The notes under the pieces are model-generated. The model saw only the letters and a program-made list of their open reading frames with translations, made no database searches and was not told where the DNA came from. Source: Lycorma delicatula (lineage: Eukaryota; Arthropoda; Insecta; Hemiptera; Fulgoridae). Taken from it: 64,000 nucleotides of DNA. Position numbers and translations under genes: made by a program. The stretch is from positions 167,630,575 through 167,694,574 of the forward strand of contig NC_134455.1 of the NCBI RefSeq assembly GCF_047948215.1, given 5' to 3'. Positions 1 to 11,010 of this stretch are shown piece after piece (the first letter of the stretch is position 1; the number at the start of each line of letters is the position of its first letter).

Positions 1-938
1 CAAAATATTACTGGAATTCTAAGATGGGTCTTATCGTATGCTAAACATGTGAAATTTTTTTCACATGCAACCATTGTCGTATCGAGGAAATTTGAAGTTT
101 TTCTTAGCTTTAAGGTGGAAATCTTTTTTATCCCTTACGTAGCACCGGTGAAATCTACCTCCGCCTTCCGGCGTGCCGAAATGGAATTTTTAATTATAAA
201 AATGAAAAGAGAATTTATAGAAGTATAAAAATTATTTTTTAATAGATAAGCTGATATATATATATATATAATGATATCCGACAACAGAAAAGATCATACT
301 GTAATCGATTGATATTTCAATAAATCTTAAAATTTTTTCGACTTAAGTCGATAAATAAATACTGTATAACGAAAGAAAATGAAGCTCAAAACTAAATTAT
401 TTCTGATAACGGGAATTTCCAACCCAGAAATTACTGTAGATGTTTCAGAAATAAATTTATTTTTTTATTTTTTCCAAACTGGCAACGGGTAAATTATTAT
501 CACAATCGACCATAAAAAATGATAAAACTCATCTTTATTAATTTAATTTGCATTACGTGGTAATATTTTGTTCGATTTTTACGCTAGCAATCTGGTACAA
601 TTTTTATAAATAATTTTCACGGATTAAATTTAAAGTAGCTTAAATTTTTCGTTAATTTTAAAAATATATAACATGTATATCTGTAACGTATAGTATATTA
701 CTTGAATAGTAAATTTGAATAAGTTCCATTAATTTTTATTTCTAAAATTTTATTCTTAAAAGTTTTAAGCATAATATTGTTACGGCCTCTATCATTTTTT
801 TTCTTCATTCACTCGATGAGTTCCAGATTATCTTTGTTTTTCATATATCCCTTACGTACAGCGGTCGCCATTTTCAATCCCTGTTCTTACAATAACATTA
901 CCGCTGTTAAGAAGAGTTGTTTTATACGTGTTTCATGA
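1..938. other. AT-rich stretch, no gene seen
   Basis: No open frame with recognisable protein similarity is visible on either strand. The only simple feature is a short (TA)n run near 252-271. Confidence 0.6.
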
Positions 939-981
939 TAATCAATGCAGCCATTCTGACACAGAATGGCTGCATTGATTA
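939..981. repeat. Perfect 20-bp inverted repeat with 3-nt loop
   Basis: Positions 939-958 are the exact reverse complement of 962-981, separated by ACA. The stem centres on GCAGCCATTCTG and its complement. A perfect 20-bp stem with a 3-nt loop is far beyond chance in this AT-rich setting. No terminal repeats or target duplication were noticed around it. Confidence 0.9.
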
Positions 982-3627
982 CAATAGCAGTAGCACAATC
1001 GACACTCATAATATCCGAACACACCACTTTCCTTCTGGCTTTTGCGAAAATAAATTATTTGTTTTTTACGAAAGGAAATCGTTTCTGAATAAAAAAATAT
1101 CTTGCCATCATTCAGTATCAACGTGTAAAAGGGTAAGAAAAAGGGAGTAATAAAAGTAACATTAAAATAATCCTTTTAATAGGAAATATAAAGCGTCTCG
1201 ATGTTTTCTAATTATAAAAACATTTTCTAGTAAGATGAATCCTTAAAAAAATTCATGATTTTTGTTTTTAATAGTAGGCTCTAAAAAAACTTATAAATAT
1301 ATATATCAGGCAATTTATATTACTTCTGATTTTTAAAAATAGTTTATCTTTATTCCCTTTTCAGTAAAGAATCATTGAATGATACCGTATACCGGATAGG
1401 TCATACGAAAGAAAAACAGAATTAGCCTCGTCCTCTCATGTTTCCTTCTAAGAGATTTAACGGCTAGCAGCAGCAATACTTAGGTTTAGTTTTAAAGAAA
1501 GAAGCCTCAAAGAACCGGCGCTTCTGAATCAAAGATTTATCATGAATTCGATAGGGAGGCCACAAACATCTTTTAGCTGATTGATATCGGAACGGCAATC
1601 TGTACGAAGTGAACAGAACATACGATTTTTCTTTTATTTTTGTTCGGTGAAGTGGTATATATTTGAAGGAACCAATAACCACTTTTCCCTTAGAAGCATA
1701 CAAAAAAAGAAAAAAGTCTTACCGTTTCAGGAAGAAGAAAATAATTTTTTTTTAATTTTCTTATAATCTTTTAGATTATTTTCAACTTTCATTCAAGAAA
1801 ATTGGTCTGTATTACCATGGTGCTCAGTCACGGGAAAGGAATAACAAAGATAACCACGCCACCGTCGTTTAAAGGATTTGGTTTACCTCATTTCTAGCGG
1901 AGATTAATAGATGTACATTAGTATCGAACATCTAATCTTTTACATTTTAATTTACAATATATTCGTTTATTAATTCATTCATTTAAGGTTGCCGTAGATA
2001 GTGAAAGAATTAGTGTTGCCTTCTCACACACGCGTTTTACTCAGTTTAGCCGGTATCAATCCTCCACTAACCAGTAAGTTGAGTTATACGACCCGACAAG
2101 CATCATGTTCATCGTTGCCTTGTGCAAACACAATACTAGGTATTATTTATCCTCCTTAAAACGAGAAAAGTTTAATCTAAAACGTAAAAATCCAATATAA
2201 AATAAAATAAAACTGATACGAAAATTAAATGGAAAAAACTTTTATTTTTTTATTTCCTTCTGGTAACTGCAGACCTATGTTCAATTATAATAAAACCGAC
2301 TTAAAACATATATTTTCAATTTTTTTTTCAAATTTAGACATTTAAAAATGGATCAAAATTAAAACACTATCTAGAACTTACCCTTAGCCCTTACTTAAGT
2401 CTACCTTCTTAGACTAGTAGCCCTAGACTAGGGCTAGTTTACCTAGCCCTTACTTAAGTACTGATTTCAAAAAAGTAAAGTAAAAATTAAAAAAAAAAAA
2501 GTAAAAAAATTTTTTTTTTAATTTTTGGTGTGGGAGTTTACACCAGTTTTCATTTTTAAATTTATTTAATGTATGTGTTATTCTTCAAAATTTGTGGTAC
2601 TCTTATGAAAAAAACCCAAACGTTAGAAACCTGATCGCATTAAAAATAAGAAAACAATGTAAATAATTGATGTAAAGAGATTGCTACCTATCGTGAACTA
2701 AAGCTCTTTGAAATTTTGCAATATTATGTTTTTTATTTTTCCAACTAATTCTCCTTCATTTCCAACAAACATATTTTGATTATCAGAATGACATCAGGAT
2801 GCAACTTCATGCTAAAACAGTAACCATTATCGCATTATTTCATTGCTAAAATACAAAGTAATAATGACTATAAAAAAATTAAAAATGTTTTCTTATCAAT
2901 CGTCTATAAAAATCTTTCATCCAAAAATAAATGTTCATTCAAAAAACGTAATTTTTCGTTAAAATAAATCTTCTGCAAGAGTTACCGGAATAAATTTTTC
3001 AACTTGAATACAGTGATCCCAGTATAATTTAAACGGAAAGAAATAACTGAAAAATAACAACAGAAAAAGTTGAAATCTATCTACTTGGTTGCGTAAAGCA
3101 TGAACATAAAAAATGTAGGTGAACATCCTCTTCGTTATTTTTAAAGAGAAAATGTAGATACTACAATAAAACTAGGTAGCAAAGTAATTTAGTTGAATTC
3201 TGAGATTACAGTATTTCTTCAGAAATTTACTATTTACTAAGTAAATAATAGACATAATAAATGTGTAAATAAGTGGAATCATGATAAAATTTTTTTGTCT
3301 ATTCCAAGAAATATTATTTCATGGATTGTGTTTCAAATATACTTTGATTATTTTATACCAACACAACATTCTGTGTTATAAATAGATTTCGAATCCAGTA
3401 TTTTGTAACATACGCTCATTTTGCTTTTATTTCCTTTTCTGCAATCATTTTGCAGAAAAAATTCTACATTTCGTAAATATTTAGTTAGGTGTTCTGTATT
3501 TATATTATGCACTAGCTTTATTGGGGTGAATATGATTAAAGATGTCTGTTTATTTATATCAACATACTATTATTAAAAACAGGGGAAACTAAAAAATCTG
3601 TTACTGAGAATGGCAGAGCGGCCGCTT
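982..3627. other. AT-rich stretch, no gene seen
   Basis: Only short AT-rich frames occur, none with recognisable similarity. The 79-codon minus frame at 1464-1703 resembles nothing I know. The one structured part is the CTAG-rich repeat cluster at 2385-2459, listed separately. Confidence 0.55.
2385..2459. repeat. 16-bp direct repeat around a small palindrome
   Basis: TAGCCCTTACTTAAGT occurs at 2385-2400 and again at 2444-2459. Between them a 9-bp inverted repeat, TAGCCCTAG and its complement, lies at 2418-2426 and 2428-2436 with a 1-nt loop. CTAG recurs through the interval. It looks like a local duplication or a rearranged palindrome. Confidence 0.8.
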
Positions 3628-3639
3628 TAAAATTATGAT
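3628..3639. repeat. Target-site duplication of the RTE element, 3' side
   Basis: TAAAATTATGAT here is repeated exactly at 6628-6639. It lies directly outside the T-run, which is the complement of the element's A-tail, as expected for the 3' flank of a minus-strand non-LTR insertion. Confidence 0.9.
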
Positions 3640-6627
3640 TTTTTTTTTTTTTTGTCTTCAGTCATTTGACTGGTTTGATGCAGCTCTCCAAGATTCCCTA
3701 TCTAGTGCTAGTCGTTTCATTTCAGTATACCCTCTACATCCTACATCCCTAACAATTTGTTTTACATATTCCAAACGTGGCCTGCCTACACAATTTTTCC
3801 CTTCTACCTGTCCTTCCAAAATTAAAGCGACTATTCCAGGATGCCTTAGTATGTGGCCTATAAGTCTGTCTCTTCTTTTAACTATATTTTTCCAAATGCT
3901 TCTTTCTTCATCTATTTGCCGCAATACCTCCTCATTTGTCACTTTATCCACCCATCTGATTTTTAACATTCTCCTATAGCACCACATTTCAAAAGCTTCT
4001 AACCTTTTCTTCTCAGATACTCCGATTGTCCAAGTTTCACTTCCATATAAAGCGACACTCCAAACATACACTTTCAAAAATCTTTTCCTGACATTTAAAT
4101 TCATTTTTGATGTAAACAAATTATATTTCTTACTGAAGGCTCGTTTAGCTTGTGCTATTCGGCATATTATATCGCTCCTGCTTCGTCCATCTTTAGTAAT
4201 TTTACTTCCCAAATAACAAAATTCTTCTACCTCCATAATCTTTTCTCCTCCTATTTTCACATTCAGTGGTCCATCTTTGTTATTTCTACTACATTTCATT
4301 ACTTTTGTTTTGTTCTTGTTTATTTTCATGCGATAGTTTTTGCGTAGGACTTCATCTATGCCGTTCATTGTTTCTTCTAAATCCTTTTTACTCTCGGCTA
4401 GAATCACTATATCATCAGCAAATCGTAGCATCTTTATCTTTTCACCTTGTACTGTTACTCCGAATCTAAATTGTTCTTTAACATCATTAACTGCTAGTTC
4501 CATGTAAAGATTAAAAAGTAACGGAGATAGAGAACATCCTTGTCGGACTCCCTTTCTTATTATGGCTTCTTTCTTATGTTCTTCAATTGCTACTGTTGCT
4601 GTTTGGTTCCTGTACATGTTAGCAATTGTTCTTCTATCTCTGTATTTGAACCCTAATTTTTTTAAAATGCTGAACATTTTATTCCAGTCTACGTTATCGA
4701 ATGCCTTTTCTAGGTCTATAAACGCCAAGTATGTTGGTTTGTTTTTCTTTAATCTTCCTTCTACTATTAATCTGAGGCCTAAAATTGCTTCCCTTGTCCC
4801 TATACTTTTCCTGAAACCAAATTGGTCTTCTCCTAACACTTCCTCCACTCTCCTCTCAATTCTTCTGTATAGAATTCTAGTTAAGATTTTTGATGCATGA
4901 CTAGTTAAACTAATTGTTCTGTATTCTTCACATTTATCTGCCCCTGATTTCTTTGGTATCATTACTATAACACTTTTTTTGAAGTCTGACGGAAATTCCC
5001 CTTTTTCATAAATATTATACACCAGTTTGTATAATCTATCAATCGCCTCCTCCCCTGCACTGCGCAGTAATTCTACAGGTATTCCGTCTATTCCAGGAGC
5101 CTTTCTCCCATTTAAATCTTTTACTGCTCTCTTAAATTCAGATCTCAGTATTGTTTCTCCCATTTCATCCTCCTCAACTTCCTCTTCTTCCTCTATAACA
5201 CCATTTTCTAATTCATTTCCTCCGTATAACTCTTCAATATATTCCACCCATCTATCGACTTTACCTTTCGTATTATATATAGGTGTACCATCTTTGTTTA
5301 ACACATTATTAGATTTTAATTTATGTACCCCAAAATTTTCCTTAACTTTCCTGTATGCTCCGTCTATTTTACCAATGTTCATTTCTCTTTCCACTTCTGA
5401 ACACTTTTCTTTAATCCACTCTTCTTTCGCCAGTTTGCACTTCCTGTTTATAGCATTTCTTAATTGCCGATACTTCCTTTTACTTTCTTCATCACTAGCA
5501 TTCTTATATTTTCTACGTTCATCCATCAGCTGCAATATATCGTCTGAAACCCAAGGTTTTCTACCAGTTCTCTTTATTCCGCCTAAGTTCGCTTCTGCTG
5601 ATTTAAGAATTTCCTTTTTAACATTCTCCCATTCTTCTTCTACATTTTCTATCTTATCTTTTTTACTCAGACCTCTAGCGATGTCCTCCTCAAAAATCTT
5701 CTTTACCTCCTCTTCCTCAAGCTTCTCTAAATTCCACCGATTCATCTGACACCTTTTCTTCAGGTTTTTAAACCCCAATCTACATTTCATTATCACCAAA
5801 TTATGGTCGCTATCAATGTCTGCTCCAGGGTAAGTTTTGCAGTCCACGAGTTGATTTCTAAATCTTTGCTTAACCATGATATAATCTATCTGACACCTTC
5901 CAGTATCGCCTGGCTTTTTCCAAGTGTATATTCTTCTATTATGATTTTTAAATTGGGTGTTGGCAATTACTAAATTATACTTCGTGCAAAACTCTATAAG
6001 TCGGTCCCCTCTTTCATTCCTTTTGCCCAGCCCGTATTCACCCACTATATTTCCTTCCTTGCCTTTTCCAATGCTTGCATTCCAATCTCCAACTATTATT
6101 AAATTTTCATCTCCTTTTACGTGTTTAATTGCTTCACCAATCTCTTCGTATACACATTCTACCTCATCATCATCATGGGCGCTTGTAGGCATATAGACGT
6201 TAACAATCGTTGTCGGTTTAGGTTTTGAATTTATCCTTATTACAATGACTCTATCGCTATGCGTCTTGAAATACTCCACTCTCCTCCCTATTTTCTTGTT
6301 CATCACGAAACCTACTCCTGCCTGCCCATTATTTGACGCTGAGTTAATTACTCTAAAGTCACCCGACCAAAAGTCGCCTTCCTCTTCCCACCGAACCTCA
6401 CTAATTCCTACTATATCCACGTTTACCCTATCCATTTCCCTTTTTAAATTCTCTAGCCTACAAACCTTTTTTAAGCTTCTAACATTCCACGCTCCGACTC
6501 GTAGAATGTTATTTTTTACTTTTCTGGTGACCCCTTCCTTAGTAGTCCCCACCCGGAGATCCGAACGGGGGACTATTTTACCTCCGGAATATTTTACCAA
6601 GGAAGGCGCCTCCATTATTGTTATGAA
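3640..6627 (-). mobile_element. Complete RTE-like non-LTR retrotransposon
   Basis: A 2.99-kb element on the minus strand contains one ORF filling almost its whole length. Only about 12 bp precede the ATG. About 18 bp, mostly an A-tail, follow the stop. It is bounded by an exact 12-bp direct duplication at 3628-3639 and 6628-6639, the signature of target-primed reverse transcription. Two related copies occur at 34312-35610 (plus, internally deleted) and 63092-64000 (minus, lacking its 3' end). RTE-clade elements typically have one long EN-RT ORF and very short UTRs, which fits. Exact duplications and an open frame indicate recent insertion; whether it still moves is inference. Confidence 0.92.
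3658..6615 (-). CDS. RTE-type endonuclease-reverse transcriptase, intact 985 aa
   Basis: The product should nick target DNA and copy its own RNA into the genome. Residues 40-280 are an APE-type endonuclease: Asn in WNVRSL near 44, Glu in ISEVRW near 73, GDWNA near 176-180 and SDH near 269-271. A charged linker, including an acidic run near 475-485, leads to reverse transcriptase at about 490-870: YRTISL near 565, the catalytic region AFIDLEKAFD near 631-640, RQGCSLSP near 691 and the active site FADD near 732-735. The C-terminal part carries YGSETWT near 858 and WCYRRML near 878, typical of RTE proteins. There is no RNase H domain and no ORF1. The ATG at 6615 is chosen because element homology begins only about 12 bp upstream in this copy and the 34.3-kb copy. 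All catalytic motifs are present and no frame break is seen. Confidence 0.93.
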   Translation of the reverse strand: MEAPSLVKYSGGKIVPRSDLRVGTTKEGVTRKVKNNILRVGAWNVRSLKKVCRLENLKREMDRVNVDIVGISEVRWEEEGDFWSGDFRVINSASNNGQAGVGFVMNKKIGRRVEYFKTHSDRVIVIRINSKPKPTTIVNVYMPTSAHDDDEVECVYEEIGEAIKHVKGDENLIIVGDWNASIGKGKEGNIVGEYGLGKRNERGDRLIEFCTKYNLVIANTQFKNHNRRIYTWKKPGDTGRCQIDYIMVKQRFRNQLVDCKTYPGADIDSDHNLVIMKCRLGFKNLKKRCQMNRWNLEKLEEEEVKKIFEEDIARGLSKKDKIENVEEEWENVKKEILKSAEANLGGIKRTGRKPWVSDDILQLMDERRKYKNASDEESKRKYRQLRNAINRKCKLAKEEWIKEKCSEVEREMNIGKIDGAYRKVKENFGVHKLKSNNVLNKDGTPIYNTKGKVDRWVEYIEELYGGNELENGVIEEEEEVEEDEMGETILRSEFKRAVKDLNGRKAPGIDGIPVELLRSAGEEAIDRLYKLVYNIYEKGEFPSDFKKSVIVMIPKKSGADKCEEYRTISLTSHASKILTRILYRRIERRVEEVLGEDQFGFRKSIGTREAILGLRLIVEGRLKKNKPTYLAFIDLEKAFDNVDWNKMFSILKKLGFKYRDRRTIANMYRNQTATVAIEEHKKEAIIRKGVRQGCSLSPLLFNLYMELAVNDVKEQFRFGVTVQGEKIKMLRFADDIVILAESKKDLEETMNGIDEVLRKNYRMKINKNKTKVMKCSRNNKDGPLNVKIGGEKIMEVEEFCYLGSKITKDGRSRSDIICRIAQAKRAFSKKYNLFTSKMNLNVRKRFLKVYVWSVALYGSETWTIGVSEKKRLEAFEMWCYRRMLKIRWVDKVTNEEVLRQIDEERSIWKNIVKRRDRLIGHILRHPGIVALILEGQVEGKNCVGRPRLEYVKQIVRDVGCRGYTEMKRLALDRESWRAASNQSND

Positions 6628-6639
6628 TAAAATTATGAT
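6628..6639. repeat. Target-site duplication of the RTE element, 5' side
   Basis: TAAAATTATGAT is identical to 3628-3639. It defines the 5' end of the minus-strand element about 12 bp upstream of its ATG. Confidence 0.9.
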
Positions 6640-6702
6640 AAAGAGGTATAACTTAAAAGTTTTATAATTATTATAATTGTCCCGTAAATTTTTACGAAAT
6701 AA

Positions 6703-7370
6703 AAAAGCATTATGATCGCGTTAAATTTCGGTTTTCAAATTTCAACGGAAATATCCACTTTGACTAGTTTCGGGGTGAAGTCTGTACGTACGTTATCTCA
6801 AATAACTCAAAAACGATTAGCCGTAGGATGTTGAAATTTTGTACACATCTAGTACAGTCAACTAATGCATCTAGTGGTGCACATCTAGTTGTGCACCTCC
6901 CCTTTTGATTGCAATCAACTGAACCAAAAGTGTCCAAAAAAGCTCAAATCCAAACAAAAACAGATTTGACTTAACTTCAGTTAAGTCTTATTATATAGAG
7001 AGTATAAGCTCTCATTGAGAGATTTTCAACGATATGTCATAAGTGGTACTTTCATTAGTTCCAGAGTTATAGCCAAATGAAATTTTAGGATCTTACAAGT
7101 AGTAGGCACATCGGTTCGAATCAGACTTCATCTCCCTTTTTTTAAACTTTTTTTTTTTCATTTAAATATATTTATTTATTAATCATAATTAACACCTGAT
7201 TTTAAAAAAAGATTTTACGATAAATAATAATTCATTAATAAAAAATAAATAAAATAATGTCAGAAGTTATTAATTAAATAAAATTTTATGTACTTTTCAT
7301 TTTAAAAGAACGTGTATATGTAATTTAAAATGCGTACAAGAAAGTCATGCGCTGTCCACAATATATTTTT
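6703..7370. repeat. Family-1 dispersed repeat, copy A
   Basis: Non-coding repeat sharing long stretches with 15772-17960 and 47574-48240. Shared blocks include TTTCAACGGAAATATCC, AACTCAAAAACGATTAG, GTAGGATGTTGAAATT and GGTTCGAATCAGA. This copy lacks the full hairpin head (ACTTCCTT ... AAGGAAGT) seen in copies B and C. It carries the uninterrupted sequence corresponding to the site where copy B was hit by an R1-type insertion. No coding capacity is apparent. Confidence 0.85.
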
Positions 7371-8259
7371 GTTTTATGAATCTATTTTACGGTAGAAATG
7401 CCAAAAAAGTGATTTTTTAGAAGTTTATGGAGATAAATATAAAAATTTTAAATTACCTGTTCCGAAAAATTTATTTTATGGTTTATATTTCTGTCATGAC
7501 CCTAAAATTTGACGTGAGCTATGTTAAAAACAAAACAGATTTTTTTCTTGGTCCCTTCTTTACCTAAAATAAATAAATACAAAATAAAAAATTTTAAAAA
7601 AGCTGCTATTTCAGCATCAGAAAAATAAAAGTTAATAAATAAAATTATCATCATTATAATATGTTTTTTTCTGTTATAAAATGAACAGAAAAAAGTTAAA
7701 AATTTAATTAGAGAACTAATAATAATTATTAATTCCAATCACTGGTAATAATAATATTAATAATTCATAGTTTGCTAATATATATTCCAATATATTTGGC
7801 TATGGTGAAGTAGCTTTTACTTGTATTATGATAGGGGTTCTGAACAGTTTTGACGACATTTTGGTAACTATTGAATGAAGATTTTGAAATGGAAGAATTT
7901 TATTTGCACTACTAAATAATCCAATGATTGTAAAAAATGCGATTTTAAATGGAATTTCTTTTTGTATGTTAAATAATATTTACAATCGGTTTCGTAAATT
8001 AGAAACCATAAATAAATGACATGACAATAATCAAGTTATAAAGGAGTTTTCCTTGAAAACCTAAATTAAACGCATTCTAGACATCAATAATAAATCAAAG
8101 GTAACGTAAGCATTGATAATGTCCAGCCAGTAATGAACTAGAAATCATAATGTCTAATACTAAGAATAAAACCCCAACATAAAAAGATCAGAATAAGATT
8201 AGCAATAAATAACATTAGAAACATAAATATAAAAACTTGATGATGCACAACTTAAGAAG
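7371..8259. other. AT-rich stretch, no gene seen
   Basis: No recognisable frame. The right part (about 7900-8259) may include 3' UTR of the minus-strand Jockey-type element that follows, but no clear A-tail marks its end. Confidence 0.45.
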
Positions 8260-8284
8260 AGAGCCACATCCTGAGTATCACTAT

Positions 8285-10858
8285 TAGGTTCCTAGGTCCA
8301 ATAATGTGCCCGCTTTAATCGCCGTGATTCCTCTCCGTTGTATAAGAGGTTAACAGTTGGATGTTTACGTGGTTGCTAAGTATTATATTGTACTTAGTAA
8401 TAAATCGATTACTTCCTCTCGAACACTCGATAACCCTAAGTTGAATTCCGTTGAATCCGTTCGAACTATGGCGCCTGTGTAATGCATCTCGAAAATTTAT
8501 TCTTTAAACGCTGAATGATCTCTATATACCTGGTACTCGCCGCACCCCAGAGTTCGATTCCGTGTCCAAACTGGTTTTAGAATCACTTTGTATAAAAGTA
8601 GCGTGTTGGATAGGGATAGTTGCGATTTCCTGCCTAATAACCAGTACAGCTCCTTAAATTTGATATCTACCTGATTCTTTTCTCCTTATGTGAACCTATG
8701 TTAGACGACGATCTAGATGAATAACTAAATACCCTACACTTTCAGCTCGCGGGATGCAACCTCCATCTAAATGGATTCCAGGGTAGTCACTTCTTCTCAT
8801 CGCGAATGTCATGCGAGTCGATTTCGCTTCATTGACCTTTATTCTCCATTCTTCAACCACACGGTTATAAGGTCTAACCCAGATTGCAACTTAGTCGAGG
8901 CTTGAATTAGACTATCATCGACAGCCACGATTTTCATGTGGTCGGCAAACGACGCAATAGTGATATTTTCTGTAACTGGAAGGTCGGCACCGAAGATGGA
9001 GCAAAGGACACACCCCAACACTGACCTCTGAGGTACACCCGACGAAGTATCAGAGAATTCAAATAACTCCTCCTTGTATTTAATCTGGGAGAAGCGTCCA
9101 TCCAAGTAGCTAAACAATATTAAATTAAAAATGTTTAGGTAGATTTTTTTTTTTAGTTTGTGTAGCAGACTGATTTGGTAGTCAGAACTTATCGAATGCT
9201 TGCTGTATATCTAGAAAGGCAGCCGAACAGAACTTTTTCTTCTCCAAGTAGTTGGTGACAACATGAAGGATCCTTTGTCTCTGTTCAATGGTTGAATGAA
9301 CACCGCGGAAACCGAACTGGTGATCACGAATAACTTGACCCTCCTCATATACAAGCCACAATTTCTGAAGGAAAAATCTTTCGAATATCTTAGACACAAC
9401 AGGCTTATTGACCTGTACAAGGACACGCCCTGCATTGACTTGCCCGGCTTAGATACTATCAGCTACTTCAGACAGCTTTCATTCTTTTGGGTAATACGTC
9501 GTTCGAAGGATACTATTAAACAGTTGAGTTATATAAACTACGGCCGTAGATGGGAAGGTAACGAGCATTTTGTTGGTAGCCAAGTCAAAGCCAGGGGCTT
9601 CTTCCACTTCTGCAAATTTTCAGTCGCTTCCAACACTTGAGAAAGACGTAATGGGAAGACTCATCGAAATCGGGCAGTTCAAGAAGTCCAGAATTTCCTT
9701 TTCATTAGCTCTATAAGTGGCTGAAGATCCGTCATTAATGGAGGGAACTGAGGTGATGGCCGCTGAAATTTCCTGGTGGCTTTCACTAAGAGTAGTTGTC
9801 TCTTTTTGAAGGTGAAAGGTTACTGAAGTATTTTTTAAATTTCTCTTCCTTGAAAGACTTTAGGACTCGTTTTAATCTCCGAGCAGCTTTGTTTAAAGAT
9901 ATCTTATCCTGTGGTCTCCTGTAATACTGCCATCTCCTCCTGAGCCACCTCTTGGTTGAAATGACATCCATTACTTCTCGTGGATAGTCCACTTCTCCTT
10001 GCCGTTTGTTCTCGTTCCCAGGCGTTCAACACCAGGCTGCTTCGCGTAACACCGAGGTCAGGTATCCGGTCAATAGTCTAGATTAGCTGAACATTTCAAT
10101 TCAGAGGATACGTCTAGTTGATCCTCAATCCATTCTTGCAAGACTCCCAATCTGCCTGTTGTGTAGGATAGGGAATCTCTTCATTCAAATTACCACCGTT
10201 CTTATAGTAAGTAGAACAGGTGAATGATCAGAAGTTTAGTCAAAGCTAATCTTTACAGAAGTGTACATAGACAATATATCACATATTACATAAAACTCTA
10301 GTACGTCTGAAACCTTAGTCAGATCCGACGGCCATATTTCGGTTGTAATACGGAGATCACATCGAGATGCATATTCATGATGCGTTCCTTCAAAGCTCGA
10401 CCCTAAGTTGTTATAAGTCGTAAGCCCCAATGAACATGTTAAGCATTCCAGTCCCCAACCATGATGAAGCCCGGGCCCAGTGTAGCAAACTACTCAGAGA
10501 ATAATTCACTCGAGATCATATGGCAAGGAGGACAGTAGACTGCTAATAACACGAGAGGCCCGAGACAGTCTAAAATTTCAATCAAGGTCGCTTAAACATG
10601 ATCACAGGTGAAATTCGCCAATTGATGATGTATAGTATTCTTTGTAAGCAGCAGAGTGCCCTCATGCGCCTTACCTTCCCAGTGGTTAGTCGTGTTTATG
10701 GATTAACCCCTACGACGAAGATAATTCCGATCAACGAAGTGAGTTTCGCAGAGAAGGGCAACATCTAACGATTCTGCGAAAATAAACGTCTGTAATTCTT
10801 GTCTACGGAAGGCAAGACCATCAGTATTCCAGGTAGCTATCCTAAGAAACGTGGCCAT
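8285..10858 (-). pseudogene. Jockey-type ORF2 remnant (EN-RT)
   Basis: A start codon at 10858 opens a frame with the endonuclease motif WNTDGLAFRRQEL and then LLCETHF near 10740. A later endonuclease piece, ending near 10236, reads WPSDLTKVSDVLEF. The linker WLRRRWQYYRRPQDK lies at 9786-9992. Reverse transcriptase pieces follow: QFGFRGVHSTIEQ and FLDIQQAFD (9182-9397), then SGVPQRSVLG and FADH (8839-9117). The second catalytic aspartate of FADD is therefore histidine here. The C-terminal region near 8500-8640 still reads PVWTHGIELWGAAS. Multiple frameshifts make it non-functional. Clade assignment rests on the motifs and the absence of RNase H. Confidence 0.85.
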
Positions 10859-11010
10859 TACCACAGTTTGGTTATCACGTTGCTGAGTAAGCCTATCAGG
10901 CTTCCAACTTGCTGAACTAGAAACTGTTTGTTAAAAATCAATTTCTGCAATTTGTCCTCGGAATGTTCAGAGTATTGCGCCTCATAACCACGGCATAAAA
11001 TCTGAGATTA

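Noticed and set aside
939..981. microRNA precursor
   Set aside because: A perfect stem with a 3-nt loop and only 20-bp arms does not fit an animal pre-miRNA hairpin.
917..1150. 77-codon plus frame
   Set aside because: It runs straight through the 939-981 palindrome and shows no similarity; chance frame.
3635..6667. Plus-strand frames up to 240 codons across 3.6-6.7 kb
   Set aside because: They are antisense shadows of the intact RTE ORF, rich in Ser/Phe/Leu as expected from the complement of a Lys/Glu-rich gene, and have no motif.
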